From Rana temporaria (Eukaryota > Chordata > Amphibia > Anura > Ranidae): 64,000 bases of DNA. A model generated the notes under the pieces. It was not told where the DNA came from. It did not search any database and saw only the letters and a program-made list of their open reading frames with translations. Positions 1-13,100 of the stretch are shown here, one piece after another. Positions within the stretch are counted from its first letter, which is position 1. Each line of letters opens with the position of its first letter. The DNA is taken from the NCBI RefSeq assembly GCF_905171775.1, contig NC_053499.1, positions 141,561,422 through 141,625,421 of the forward strand. The letters run 5' to 3'. The position numbers and the translations under genes were made by a program.

Positions 1-424
1 TATGTGATGAGATAGAGGGCCCTGTGCATAGCCCAGAATGGGAGCAAAGAAGAGCCCTGGCTACCGCAGGGCAGAGGAAAAGGCCAAATATTAGTCTCTC
101 CCCTAAGGCCGGACATACACAAGTCATTTTCTTTTGTTCAACCTGCTGGTTGAATGATAGAAAAGGACTCCATTCCCCCATCCATTCACTTGGTGTGTAT
201 GGAGGAATTCCCTTCCGCCATGCCTTTGTATTCCAACAGCAGGGAGACTTCCCTGCCATCAGAATACCCTCATCAGTACCAGTGGCGCTGATAGAGAACA
301 TTTTCCAATAGGCTAGTTGTACACAAGTTGATCGAAAGATGGATTTGTGTACAACAAGCCGTATAGGGCTTGAAATTCGGCCAGTCCTTGCTGAACCAGA
401 CGAGTTAAAAAAATATTTCTGGTC
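1..424. other. TK2 downstream flank, no gene recognised
   Basis: Short open frames here lack recognisable similarity. I see no splice-bounded exon, RNA gene or clear element. Confidence 0.5.
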
Positions 425-1676
425 GGCTTAAATACTCCCCCAGACCAGTGGGCTCCATACTGCGGCCCTTTGCTTGCCTGTATCCAACCCTTGGGATACC
501 AATTCCTCCAACTGATACCAACGACGAGGCATCATTCTTCCCACGGACCTCATTATCGGGGCACTATGCCTTCCACTGACACCTTCGGTGGAGCTCCATT
601 TCTCCCACTAACACAGTTGATGGGGGCACTATCCCTCCCATTGACACCAACCAAGGCACACTATTCCTCCCATTGACACCAACCATGGCACACTATTCCT
701 CCCATTGACACCAACCATGGCACACTATTCCTCCCATTGACACCAACCAAGGCACACTATTCCTCCCATTGACACCAACCAAGGCACACTATTCCTCCCA
801 TTGACACCAACCATGGCACACTATTCCTCCCATTGACACCAACCATGGCACACTATTCCTCCCATTGACACCAACCATGGCACACTATTCCTCCCATTGA
901 CACCAACCATGGCACACTATTCCTCCCATTGACACCAACCATGGCACACTATTCCTCCCATTGACACCAACCATGGCACACTATTCCTCCCATTGACACC
1001 AACCATGGCACACTATTCCTCCCATTGACACCAACCAAGGCACACTATTCCCCCCATTGACACCAACCATGGCACACTATTCCTCCCATTGACACCAACC
1101 ATGGCACACTATTCCTCCCATTGACACCAACCATGGCACACTATTTCTCCCATTGACACCAACCATGGCACACTATTCCTCCCATTGACACCAACCATGG
1201 CACACTATTCCTCCCATTGACACCAACCATGGCACACTATTCCTCCCATTGACACCAACCAAGGCACACTATTCCTCCCATTGACACCAACCAAGGCACA
1301 CTATTCCTCCCATTGACACCAACCATGGCACACTATTCCTCCCATTGACACCAACCATGGCACACTATTCCTCCCATTGACACCAACCATGGCACACTAT
1401 TCCTCCCATTGACACCAACCAAGGCACACTATTCCCCCCATTGACACCAACCATGGCACACTATTCCTCCCATTGACACCAACCATGGCACACTATTCCT
1501 CCCATTGACACCAACCATGGCACACTATTTCTCCCATTGACACCAACCATGGCACACTATTCCTCCCATTGACACCAACCATGGCACACTATTCCTCCCA
1601 TTGACACCAACCATGGCACACTATTCCTCCCATTGACACCAACCATGGCACACTATTCCTCCCATTGACACCAACC
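425..1676. repeat. 32-bp minisatellite in a dispersed repeat
   Basis: From about 640 the unit CACACTATTCCTCCCATTGA plus CACCAACCATGG recurs every 32 bp, about 32 times, with CCATGG/CCAAGG the main variation. The left part (425-640) holds diverged units after a leader (CCATACTGCGGCCCTTTG) that also precedes the related array at about 43850. No coding content. Confidence 0.95.
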
Positions 1677-2947
1677 ATTCTTCCTTCTAAAACCAAAAAT
1701 GGGGCCCAATTCCTTCTGTTAAAACCAATGATGGGGCAGGGTTTACTCCTAAACAAAAGTACACTGGCTCTTTATTTTAAAAGTTTGAAGACCCCCTGCC
1801 ATAGACTAAATGAGATTTATATACTGAAAATTGGGGCAGGCACCTAAATTTTCTTTATGTACACGGAGCAGAGTTCAGCCTTAAAATAACTTAACAGTTT
1901 TTACCTTTGCATTTTTAACTGTCTGCACATATTACTGGTTTGTTAGTTCCTCTCGAGAGCACAGAAGCCCCCAAATTGGAGTGCACTAGGTATACAAATT
2001 AGGAGCTACAATCATGGCTCTGACACATCCTGGGTGCCTCATAATGCCCTGTGTAGCACCCACATACTTGTGTTGAATTGCAGCTTTGCAGGTCACTTCA
2101 CATCGGGGTCCCCTGCCAGGCACTAGATAAGATCTGCATATACCAGCTATATGTTCATAGTGCCTGCAATATCTGCAGATTGCATGCCATGTCAGGCCAA
2201 TATCTCATGAGCCTAGCGGATGATGGGCATGGGATGGTAAGAGGGCTTTAGGCAAGAACCTGTATATCAGGGACTGGTGTTGGCGTTATACACTTGTCAA
2301 AGCAGAAATGTCAGCTTAGGGAGGCATTAAAGTTGAATTAAACCAAAATAAAAAATAAAAAAACAAAAAATGTGGACAGGTGAGACTTTTAAGATAGAAA
2401 AAACCTATTGGTCTCTTCGATTCTAAACCCTTCTTCCTGGCCGCCAGCGTTGGAGTACACAGAGCCAGCATACATTTGTGGCATGGCTACGTGCCGCGAT
2501 GATGCGACTCCCATGCAAACATGTGGGAATTATATTATAACAGCCGAGGTGTCGGCACCCGGAGAGAACCGCAGCACCCATGATTGATGGGATGGCTGAC
2601 AGCGCAGTGCTGGAAGAGGGATCACTAGCCAGGTAAGTCTTCCATGATGTGCTATGCATACTCGCACATTACAGCCAAGACTCCATTCGCACTTGCATAA
2701 CTTTGGAGTACAACTTTGACTCAATGCGACTTGGGCTTTGACCGATGATAATGGACAACTGCTGCGCAACGGTCATGTGGTTAACAATTCAGGTGCAACT
2801 TTTGAGGGTTTACATTGCAGTCTATGGTAATGTTGAAAATCGGGCTAAAGTATTGGAAGAAATGTTTTAAAGTCGTACATATTTGAACGGTTGTCAATTG
2901 AAAAATATGGGGTGCGATTTTAGTGTCCAAAGTCCAAGTGTGAAAGG
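1677..2947. other. Intergenic, no gene recognised
   Basis: Mixed-composition sequence with short A-rich stretches. I found no exon with splice borders and no recognisable repeat with ends. Confidence 0.4.
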
Positions 2948-3041
2948 AGGAAAACAAGTGCAACGCCAATTTGAAAACCACCTGGATGGCGGAATTTCGC
3001 CATCCAGGTGGTTTTCAAATTGGCGCTGCACTTGTTTTCCT
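2948..3041. repeat. 94-bp near-perfect hairpin
   Basis: Two 44-bp arms (AGGAAAACAAGTGCAACGCC onward and its complement) pair at 43 of 44 positions around a 6-nt loop GAATTT. It could be a tiny foldback transposon or a hairpin-RNA source. The motif AAGTGTGAAAGGAG occurs on both sides (near 2936 and 3138). Confidence 0.85.
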
Positions 3042-3748
3042 AATATTTTCACAATTATCCTTTGTTGTGTTGGCTGCCTTATTTTGCTTTTTTTTGTTGT
3101 TTTCAGATTAGCGCAATATATTTCCATTATTTTTTTTCAAGTGTGAAAGGAGCCTAAAAAAAAAAAAGGAGAGAAGAGGTCCTGGGCCCAATGTTGGCAT
3201 CTTTATTTTTTTTTTTTTTTAACCAGTTTTGAGGTTGAATTCCTCTTTAATGCCCCCACTGTGGCTTTGTCCTGCCTGATCTCAGGGGGTCAAAACTAAA
3301 AACACTTTTTTTTTGTGTTTTTGTTTACTTTACGCAAAAGGAAAGTAACAGCTTCCATTAGCAGAGTCTGTAGGGCCCATTCACACTGTGCACTGACTTT
3401 AAGACACCCCATTCAAATTAATGGGTTACCAATGCACCATGACGGATGAAATAAAAAATAAAGACATCCAGTGTTCTGTCCAACAAAATGCAACGCACAG
3501 AAGTGCGATATTGTGATGTGCTGCAATGCATGTGCATTGGGCGTCTGTTGGATTTGTGCGTTTGGAGTGCTATTGAAGATAAAGGATACAGCATGCCACA
3601 AATGCACTGGAGGGGTGGGAATGGGCCCAGAGCTTCAAGTTATCCATTGCTTTTGTTACACGACAGATTTTTGATTGTCTGGTATCATCATAGAGATTCA
3701 GATTCTATATACAAATTGGTCCACTGAAAGCAAGTCTGTCTCTAAATC
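3042..3748. other. TK2 3' flank or distal 3' UTR, AT-rich
   Basis: Contains T-runs and a minus-strand AATAAA at about 3202-3207 that could serve TK2. No other gene is seen. Confidence 0.35.
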
Positions 3749-3898
3749 AAAGTCTCAAATGGGTGGCCCTCCAGCTGTTGTGGAACTACAAGTCCCATCA
3801 TGCCTTTTTGAGTCATGCTTGTAACCGTCAGCCTTGCAATGCATCATGAGACTTGTAGTTTCGCAACAGCTGGCGGGCCGCTAGTTTGAGACCCCTGA
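3749..3898. mobile_element. hAT-like MITE
   Basis: 150 bp with imperfect inverted ends (TCTCAAATGGGTGGCCCTCC and its partner near GGGCCGCTAGTTTGAGA) and an inner CCAGCTGTTGTGGAACTACA palindrome. Flanked by 8-bp near-identical repeats TCTAAATC (3741) and TCTAAATG (3899), the target-site size of hAT elements. Confidence 0.8.
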
Positions 3899-4115
3899 TC
3901 TAAATGCTTGGCCCCTACATGCTGATCCAACGTTTTTTTGTATATACCAACCGTCTTGTGAAATTAAAACTTTACAGCCTATGAATGCCTTGTGATGGCA
4001 CAGGCTGCATGCTCAGAAACATTGGTTTGGTGCACCAACACAGAGCAGCAAAATGTACTTTTGTTAGGATGTCACTTTTGCTCTTTGGAATGTTGTAGGA
4101 AATAATGTTCTTGTG

Positions 4116-4193
4116 TCAAGCAAAGAGGATTTTGCCGCGGTTCTCTTCATAGTGCCGAGTCATCTCTTCCATGTTCTTGTCCGCATCGATCAC
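4116..4193 (-). CDS. TK2: TK2 exon 10 (C-terminus and stop)
   Basis: Encodes VIDADKNMEEMTRHYEENRG followed by KILFA and TGA at 4118-4116. The acceptor is TTCACAG. The tail is a few residues shorter than in human TK2. No polyadenylation signal is certain: the first AATAAA on this strand that I noticed is at about 3202-3207, roughly 0.9 kb past the stop, and a 150-bp MITE lies in between. Confidence 0.93.
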   Translation of the reverse strand: MIDADKNMEEMTRHYEENRGKILFA

Positions 4194-7100
4194 CTGTGAA
4201 AAGAGAAGAAGTGGATCTTTACTCTCCCCATGTACTCTGTCATCTCCCCCCTACATCCAAATCACATACAAGATAGTGCCGCAAAGTATTAGATAAGAGA
4301 AACCATTACAACTACCCAGCCCAAGCCAATTCCGGCACTCCTCTTGATAAAAGAAAGAGGTTTGGGACTTTGTGTGAGGCCAAGACATAGAACGCCACGT
4401 GCCTCCGTCCCTATTTTCTCTTCGCAAAGGGAGAAAATGTGGGACTTTATATGAAGTATGCGACCGAATTAGCAATTAGACCCTAGGGCAGTGATGGCGA
4501 ACCTTGGCACTCCAGATGTTTTGGAACTACATTTCCCATGATGCTCCACTACACTGCAGAGTGCATGAGCATCATGGGAAATGTAGTTATAAAGCATCTG
4601 GAGTGCCAAGGTTCGCCATCACTGCCCTAGCGAATAAAATGGCAACTTTTTATGTCACGCGGTATTTGCACAGCAATTTTTCAAACGTGATTTTTTAGGA
4701 AAGAAATACTGTTTCACGAATAAAGAAAATAAATAATAATAATAAAAAAAAAAAACAACAACACAAAACAGTAAAAGTAAGCCCAATTTTTTGTATAATG
4801 TGAAATATGATGTTACGCCGAGTAAATAGATAACCAACATGTCATGCATTAAAATTGCGCACACTCGTGGAATTATTACAAGTCATCGGCGTATAACACG
4901 CAATTTTTCCCCCTGAAAATAGGGGGCAAATCACAGGTGCGTGTTATACGCCTATAGTGTACGTCGAAGGGGAAGGAGGGGGGACAAGCGCCGTCAGAAT
5001 TCACCAAGCCGCCATCTCCTGTGGCGTCTACTCGGCTCTCACGTTACACACGCGGTCCTATTTCCGCCACCGGTGTTGGACCAGTGTTCTGTCTATCACA
5101 TGAGCTGGTCCAATGCCGATGAAGGAGGCAGGACTGTGGGTGTGCGACTGCCGACTGAGAGCCGAGTAAACAGGAGATGATGGCTCCGATTTCTTGCACT
5201 GTTCAAGCTGCATTGATAAAAAATGGTGAGGCTGCAGACGGCCACTGTTCAGGCCGCATGGGGGGCTGCAGGCGGCCGCACGGAGGCTGCAGGCGGCCAC
5301 TGTGGAGGCTGCAGGCGGCCACTGTGGAGGCTGCAGGCGGCCACTGTGGAGGCTGCAGGCGGCCACTGTGGAGGCTGCAGGCGGCCACTGTGGAGGCTGC
5401 AGGCGGCCACTGTTCAGGCCGCACGGAAGGCTGCAGGCGGCCACTGTTCAGGCCGCACGGAAGGCTGCAGGCGGCCACTGTGGAGGCTGCAGGCGGCCAC
5501 TGTGGAGGCCGCAGGTGGCCACTGTTCAGGCCGCACGGAGGCTGCAGGCGCCCACTGTGGAGGCTGCAGGTGGCCGCACAAAGGCTGCAGGCGGCCACTG
5601 TGGAGGCCGCACAAAGGCTGCAGGCGGCCACTGTGGAGGCCGCACAAAGGCTGCAGGCGGCCACTGTTCAGGCCGCACAAAGGCTGCAGGCGGCCACTGT
5701 TCAGGCCGCACAAAGGCTGCAGGCGGCCACTGTTCAGGCCGCACAAAGGCTGCAGGCGGCCACTGTTCAGGCCGCACAAAGGCTGCAGGCGGCCACTGTT
5801 CAGGCCGCACAAAGGCTGCAGGCGGCCACTGGTCAGGCCGCACAAAGGCTGCAGATGGGCACTGACCCTTATTTTAATTCAAAGTAGTTTATTTAAAAAA
5901 AATACTTTTTTCCCCCTGAAACTTCCCTCTTAAAATGAAGGTGTGTGTTATACGCTGATAACTACGATAGGTCACACCATTTTACAATATTTCAGTATGC
6001 ACCTTACAGAAGAAAAGCCCTTTCAAGCTTGGTCTTCTCTTAAGCTGAATAAATGGAGATATATCTCATGAAGCAGTAATTGGAACAATAAAGCACACGT
6101 CTACAATACTTACCAGGACCTGAGCTGGCACAGGAAACGAGGTCTGCTTAATGAGCCACTCTTCATAAAGACTGTGAATGGTGTACAGATATTCCTGCAA
6201 AATAAAACGGAGATGTTTTGTCCTTGGGGCACGGAGTCGGGAGTTACATTGTTCACATCCATATTTAATAACAAGTGTCACGACAAGGCCTCTCTTCTCT
6301 TAACGTCCTACTGTTCACCTCGGTGACCAAACAATGCCTGTGCTGACCCCGCGCCACGTTTCCTGCTGATCCTCATTAGCTCCTTGCTTGCCATTTCCTT
6401 ATAAACTGGCAAATGTCAGGCTGGTGCTGTAATTGCACTTCTACAACTACCTGCTCCATTACTCTCCTCTATACAGTGGCTGACCCTATTCATTCAAGGC
6501 AGCGCTCTTTGAGATAAGTGAACCATTAACCACGGCGGTAATAAGCGATGACTCTCAGAGAACCTTCAATAACCACGGAATTTATTCACCTTTACAATGA
6601 AGGCTTTTCTCTGTACCTTAAAATATTGAGCATTTTATAAAAAGGTTTAAACTGTTGGACTGGAAATGCTATAGACAGAAAAACATACAAGCAAAATGGC
6701 AGCCAAAGCAGTGGCATAGGAACAAAATATTGTGCACACCCGACCGTCACACCCACACGAGATGGACACCCGACCGTCACACCCACACGAGATGGACACC
6801 CGACCGTCACACCCACACGAGATGGACACCCGACCGTCACACCCACACGAGATGGACACCCGACCGTCACACCCACACGAGATGGACACCCGACCGTCAC
6901 ACCCACACGAGATGGACACCCGACCGTCACACCCACACGAGATGGACACCCGACCGTCACACCCACACAAGATGGACACCCGACCGTCACACCCACACAA
7001 GATGGACACCCGACCGTCACACCCACACAAGATGGACACCCGACCGTCACACCCACACGAGATGGACACCCGACCGTCACACCCACACAAGATGGACACC

Positions 7101-10100
7101 CGACCGTCACACCCACACAAGATGGACACCCGACCGTCACACCCACACGAGATGGACACCCGACCGTCACACCCACACGAGATGGACACCCGACCGTCAC
7201 ACCCACACGAGATGGACACCCGACCGTCACACCCACACGAGATGGACACCCGACCGTCACACCCACATGAGATGGACACCTGACCGTCACACCCGCATGA
7301 GATGGACACCTGACCGTCACACCCACACGAGATGGACACCCGACCGTCACACCCACACGAGATGGACACCCGACCGTCACACCCACATGAGACGGACACC
7401 CGACCGTCACACCCACATGAGACGGACACCCGACCGTCACACCCACATGAGACGGACACCCGACCGTCACACCCACATGAGACGGACACCCGACCGTCAC
7501 ACCCACATGAGACGGACACCCGACCGTCACACCCGCATGAGATGGACACCTGACCGTCACACCCACACGAGATGGACACCCGACCGTCACACCCACACGA
7601 GATGGACACCCGACCATCACACCCACATGAGATGGACACCCGACCATCACACCCACATGAGATGGACACCCGACCATCACACCCACATGAGATGGACACC
7701 CGACCGTCACACCCACATGAGATGGACACCTGACCATCACACCCACATGAGATGGACACCCGACCGTCACACCCACATGAGATGGACACCCGACCATCAC
7801 ACCCACATGAGATGGACACCCGACCATCACACCCACATGAGATGGACACCCGACCGTCACACCCACATGAGATGGACACCTGACCATCACACCCACATGA
7901 GATGGACACCCGACCATCACACCCACATGAGATGGACACCCGACCATCACACCCACATGAGATGGACACCTGACTGTCACACCCACATGAGATGGACACC
8001 TGACCATCACACCTATATGAATTGTTGAAAACCTGACCATCACACCCTACTTGAACTGTTGGACACCTGACATTCACGCTTATATACATTGTTGGACATC
8101 AGTCCATCATACCTATACGAGTTGTTGAACACCTGACCTTTGTATCCAGGGCCATCCTTAATTTTGATTAGGCCCTGGGCAAACATTTTCTTGGGCGCCC
8201 CCCCAATTCTGAGACATACAAAAACATAGCAGATAGACTCAAAATCTTATAGACCCCACATCTCTCCATCAAAAGGACCCGTCACGCACTATTCCTACTA
8301 CAAGGGGTGTTTACATTCCTTGCAATAGGAATAAAAGTGATAAAAAAAATGTTATTAAAAAGGGAAAAAGTGTAAAAAAAATTAAAATAAAACAAAAAAA
8401 AAATTAAAGCGCCCTCATCACCGTACACAGACGAGAGCGCACACGTGCGTCTCGCCCGCGTATGTAAACGACGTTCAAACCACACATGAGGTATCGCCTC
8501 GAACATTAGAGCGAGAGCAATAATTCTAGCCCAAGACCTCTTCGGTAAAAAAAAGTAAAGCAAAAACATATGGAGAAATTTAAGCACCAAAGTTTGGAGC
8601 CATTCCATGAAGGTGCGCAATTTTAAAGCATGACACCTTAGGTATTTTGACTATTGCTAGCGGCTATCAGGGACGTTGCGACAGGACAGGCAAACCAAGC
8701 AATTGCTTGGGGCCCCAGAGCTGGCATGCTGGGCCCCCCTCCCTCGCAACTCGCTCGCTGCACGGGAGGAGGAAGAACTAAGAAGCCATTTTCGGTAGCA
8801 GCCGAACCCCCCACCTCCGCTTCTGAACTTGAAAAGACTTAGATGTCATTTCCGACAGCAGCACATCCCCAAGCTTCTCAACCCCGCCCCCGTTGTCCAT
8901 TTTGCTTGGGGGCCCCCAAATTCCTTCAATTGGCCCTGGCGGCTATAACCGCTGCTAGCAATAATTACATGTAAAATCCGGCAGGCTGTTTGTACCAAAG
9001 TTGATCGATACAGTCAGCCCGCCCATACACGGTTCGAATCTAAGCCGGTTCAACAAAAATTCGAACCGTCTACGTCCAATTTTAGGCTTTCTGCAGACCG
9101 ATACATAACAAGAAGTCCCCTTTAGTTGAATAGCAGGCTATAGATTTTGATGTTGGGAGCAGACTCCCATTTTTCATTTGATTGGTCGCGACTTTCTGCT
9201 CCATCACCTAAAAGGTCAGCGTAGACAGATGCTTATAGATGGAAACCATTAACCAATCAGAAGGTCTTACCAGCGGTATCACCCGCTCCTCTTCTCTGCG
9301 CCTCATTTTTAACCTTTCATAGCAGGTTTCTGGAGACGTCCGCAGATACACTGTTGGGGGAAAACACATGCGCTTTATTATTTATAGCTGGGAGCGATGA
9401 GTGTGGATTTACTGCCAGAGATCCTCCCAATGGACAGCGGCACAGGAAACACAAAATCAATATTCTATACTGGCAGCAGCAGCCTGCTCAGTGCAGGACA
9501 GGTCTACAGCTAAAGAGAACCTGTCCTTCACTATCTAAATGTGTCAGCCCTCTACTTATAGTAAAAGTCCAGCCCAACACTAAAATCCCTCCCTACAGAC
9601 ATCCACAATCTAACACTAACCCATCTAGCCCTGTAAAGAAGAAATCACTATACTTACCTTTTTTGAAGGCGAGCCACTCTAAGCTGTCAGCCGTGACTTC
9701 CCTGTGGAGGGGGGTGCAGAGGACACAGCCGACAACGGAAGCCCCCATAGTAATGATGGGTGACATCACTTACCATTTATTTCCCAGCCGTTGTCAGCTG
9801 TGTCCTCTGCAGAGCTTCCACCACTGGAGACCGGACCGAATCAGCTTTGGAAAAGGTATGTATTAGGGTTGTCCCGATACTTTTTATCAAGTACTCGCCG
9901 ATACCGATACTTTTTTTAAATCTCATGTGACAGTGGCACATGTGTCAGTGGCACATGTGTCAGTATTTTTTTTACAATTCTTTTTATTTATTTTTTACAA
10001 ATTTGTTTAATTTTTTATTTTATTTAATTTTTTTACAATGCTTTCTTTTTTTTAAAGCGGTTGTAAACCCGCATCAAATTTTTTATTTTTTAAAGTCATA

Positions 10101-13100
10101 ATGAGCTAATATGCACCGCATATTACCTCGGAACGAGGTGTGCAGCACTTATCTGGTCCACGCCGAGCGAGATTTCATCTTGCCTCGGCGCGTCTTCCGT
10201 GTATCGCCGCTCCAGCGCTGTGATTGGCTGGAGCGGCGATGATGCGCGCGGGAGATTTAAAACTCGGCAAGGTCCGGCGGCTGCCGGTCCTTTCGCCGTA
10301 GATCCCCCCTGCGCATCCCCCTGCGCACTGTCCATTCCTCCCCACCACTTTGAGGGGGTGGGGAGGAATGGACAGTGTCAGTGTGTTTTTTTTTTTTTTT
10401 TTACAATTCATTTTTTTATTATTTATTGCAATTCCTTTATTTTTTTATTTATTTTTTATCAACCCTGTTGGGGGGCTTTGGTGAGATATCAGGGGTCTTA
10501 ACAGTCCTCTGACATCTCCCCTCTGAGACAGAGAAAGGGACTAGGGACACATGTTCCCCAGTCCCTTTCTCAGCAGCCTCAGCTGCACTGAAAATGAATG
10601 GAGAGAAGACAGCGGCTTCTTTTCATTCATAAACTGAAACATCGTAAACACAGTTTACGATGTTTCAGTTATGTGAATGTACAGAGTCATCACTGACTCT
10701 GTACATTCGGAAAAGGTAGGAGCCGGTTTTATCGGCTCCTACCGCCGCTCTCCATCCTGACTGATCGAGGGGGTGGAGGAGAAGGAGAACGGAGGGGGGA
10801 CACGGCGGCAGGACACGGCAGCAGCACGGAGGGGGGACACGGCGGCAGCAAGGAGGGGGACACGGCGGCAGCAAGGAGGGGGGACACGGCGGCAGCAAGG
10901 AGGGGGGACATGGCGGCAGGACACGGCGGCAGCAAGGAGGGGGGACACGGCGGCAGCAAGGAGGGGGGACATGGCGGCGGGACACGGCGGCAGCAAGGAG
11001 GGGGGACACGGCGGCGGGACACGGGGGCAGCAAGGAGGGGGGACACGGGGGCAGCAAGGAGGGGGGACACGGGGGCAGCAAGGAGGGGGGACACGGCGGC
11101 AGCAAGGAGGGGGGACACGGCGGCAGCAAGGAGGGGGGACACGGCGGCAGCAAGGAGGGGGGACACGGCGGCAGCAATGAGGGGCAGCAAAGAAAAAGAC
11201 GGCAGCATGGAGGGACACGGCGGGGGGCTGGTGGAGGACAGTCAGCGGTGATCAGTGCTTGTAACTCCCCCACAGCCTGCTAAGATCTAGCCTCACTTTG
11301 ACATCTTTCCACCAAAAATTGAATGCCTTAAAGTGGATGTAAACCCCCCAAAAAAAAAAAATTATGTTACAATGTAGAGTATAAGATTTCCTATCAGTCT
11401 TGCCACAGAGTTAATCCAGCTCTGAGCAATCCTCTTTTATTGTTCAGTGAAGATTAACAGATAAAAACCTGTCTAAATACAAAGTCCTTTCCTCTCTCCT
11501 TGCTTTGAGTGACAGGTTATTTACATATCTAGCTTGTACATGTTTATCATATGTTATGTTTATCATAATATGAGTTGATCCACAGTTCATTGTATATTAC
11601 CAGGAAGTGTTATGTGGGGGAGGGGTGGATTTCTCACATTTTATACTGTGGATCACCTCATATTATGATAAACATAACACAACATATGATAAACATGTCC
11701 AAGCTAGATATGTAAATAACCCGTCACTCAAAGCAAGGAGAGAGGAAAGGACTTTTTATTTAGACAGGTTTTTATCTGGAAGTCTGTTATTTTTCACTGA
11801 ACAATAAAAGAGGATTGCTCAGAGCTGGATTAACTCTGTGTGGCAAGACTGGGCACAGATGATAGGAAATCTTATACTCTACATTGTGAAAAAAAAAGTG
11901 GTTTACATCCACTTTAATTACAGAGAGATGAGGGGAAGCAGGGAAGAACCCATTTATACAGCATTCACGACCCTCTCCCTATGCTTGTAAAAGTAATCCA
12001 GCGGCTAATCAGCTACTCTGATCACTTTCACAGGTTAGGGAATCGCTGGCTGAAATTTTTAATACGGAGATTATGGCTGACAGCTGCAGGATTGCCCCCG
12101 CCGGTATAACCACTTGAACATAATGACGCGATTGCACGTCAAGTGGTTGAAAATGCAGCGCACAGTATATGCATTGTGGCGCGTTGGGCTCTTCTGTACA
12201 ATGCGTTGCGGTGACATTCACAAAGACCGACACATAGATCAGGTGTGTTTCCATGTACTGTGGTGAGGCGCGTAATGTGCGTTTTATCGTGCGTTGTCAC
12301 AGCACACAAGTGTGAATGGGCCCTAAATATCGGTCACACGAGGATTCTTCTCCTTCGCTCTGTAAATCCAGCCTCAGCCATGATTGATTTTCTTTGTCGC
12401 TCTCTCGGTTGTTCCTCTGGTGATGTATGCATGGCGGAGATTGACAGGCGGTGTGACATCTGCCAACGCTCCAAAGGGTCTCCATACCTCCTTCTGTATT
12501 AGGGTGCCCCACTCTGGATGAAGGAGCACAGGGGGCACCTTTGGACAGTAGCATGGTTAGTCTGGGGGGGGGGGGGGGGGGGGAGTGTTGGATGTACTAG
12601 TAGATTTAGAAACCAAACTCCATCTAATACTTATAGCATAACTAGAGGCAAAACTTGTTTTTAGGTTTTGGATAGAGTGGTGAGGGATTGGATTTTTTTG
12701 CGGTCTGTGTCCCCATTAGGGAGATTATCTTTCAAAGTGAAAATGAACAGAAAAAAAACAAAAAAAAAAACACACTGATAATTAATCTGCATGCTTACCC
12801 CCCCCCCCCCCCAAGCATAAATCCCCCTCCCCCAGTATAAATCCAACCCCCCCTGCTAAAATCCAACCCCCCCTGCTAAAATCCAACCCCCCCTGCTAAA
12901 ATCCAACCCCCCCTGCTAAAATCCAACCCCCCCTGCTAAAATCCAACCCCCCCTGCTAAAATCCAACCCCCCCTGCTAAAATCCAACCCCCCTCTCTGCA
13001 TAAAAATTCCCCCAATCCAAAGAGGAAAAATAAATAAAAAGTCATCCCCCTAGCACAAATCCTCTACCCATAAAATGTTCCCTCCTAGTACACCCCCCCC

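Noticed and set aside
6592..8089. Three ORFs of about 460-480 codons (VGCPSHVGVT, CGCDGRVSIS, RWTPDRHTHT)
   Set aside because: All come from the same 30-bp array read in three frames and two strands; variation follows CpG decay, not codon constraint.
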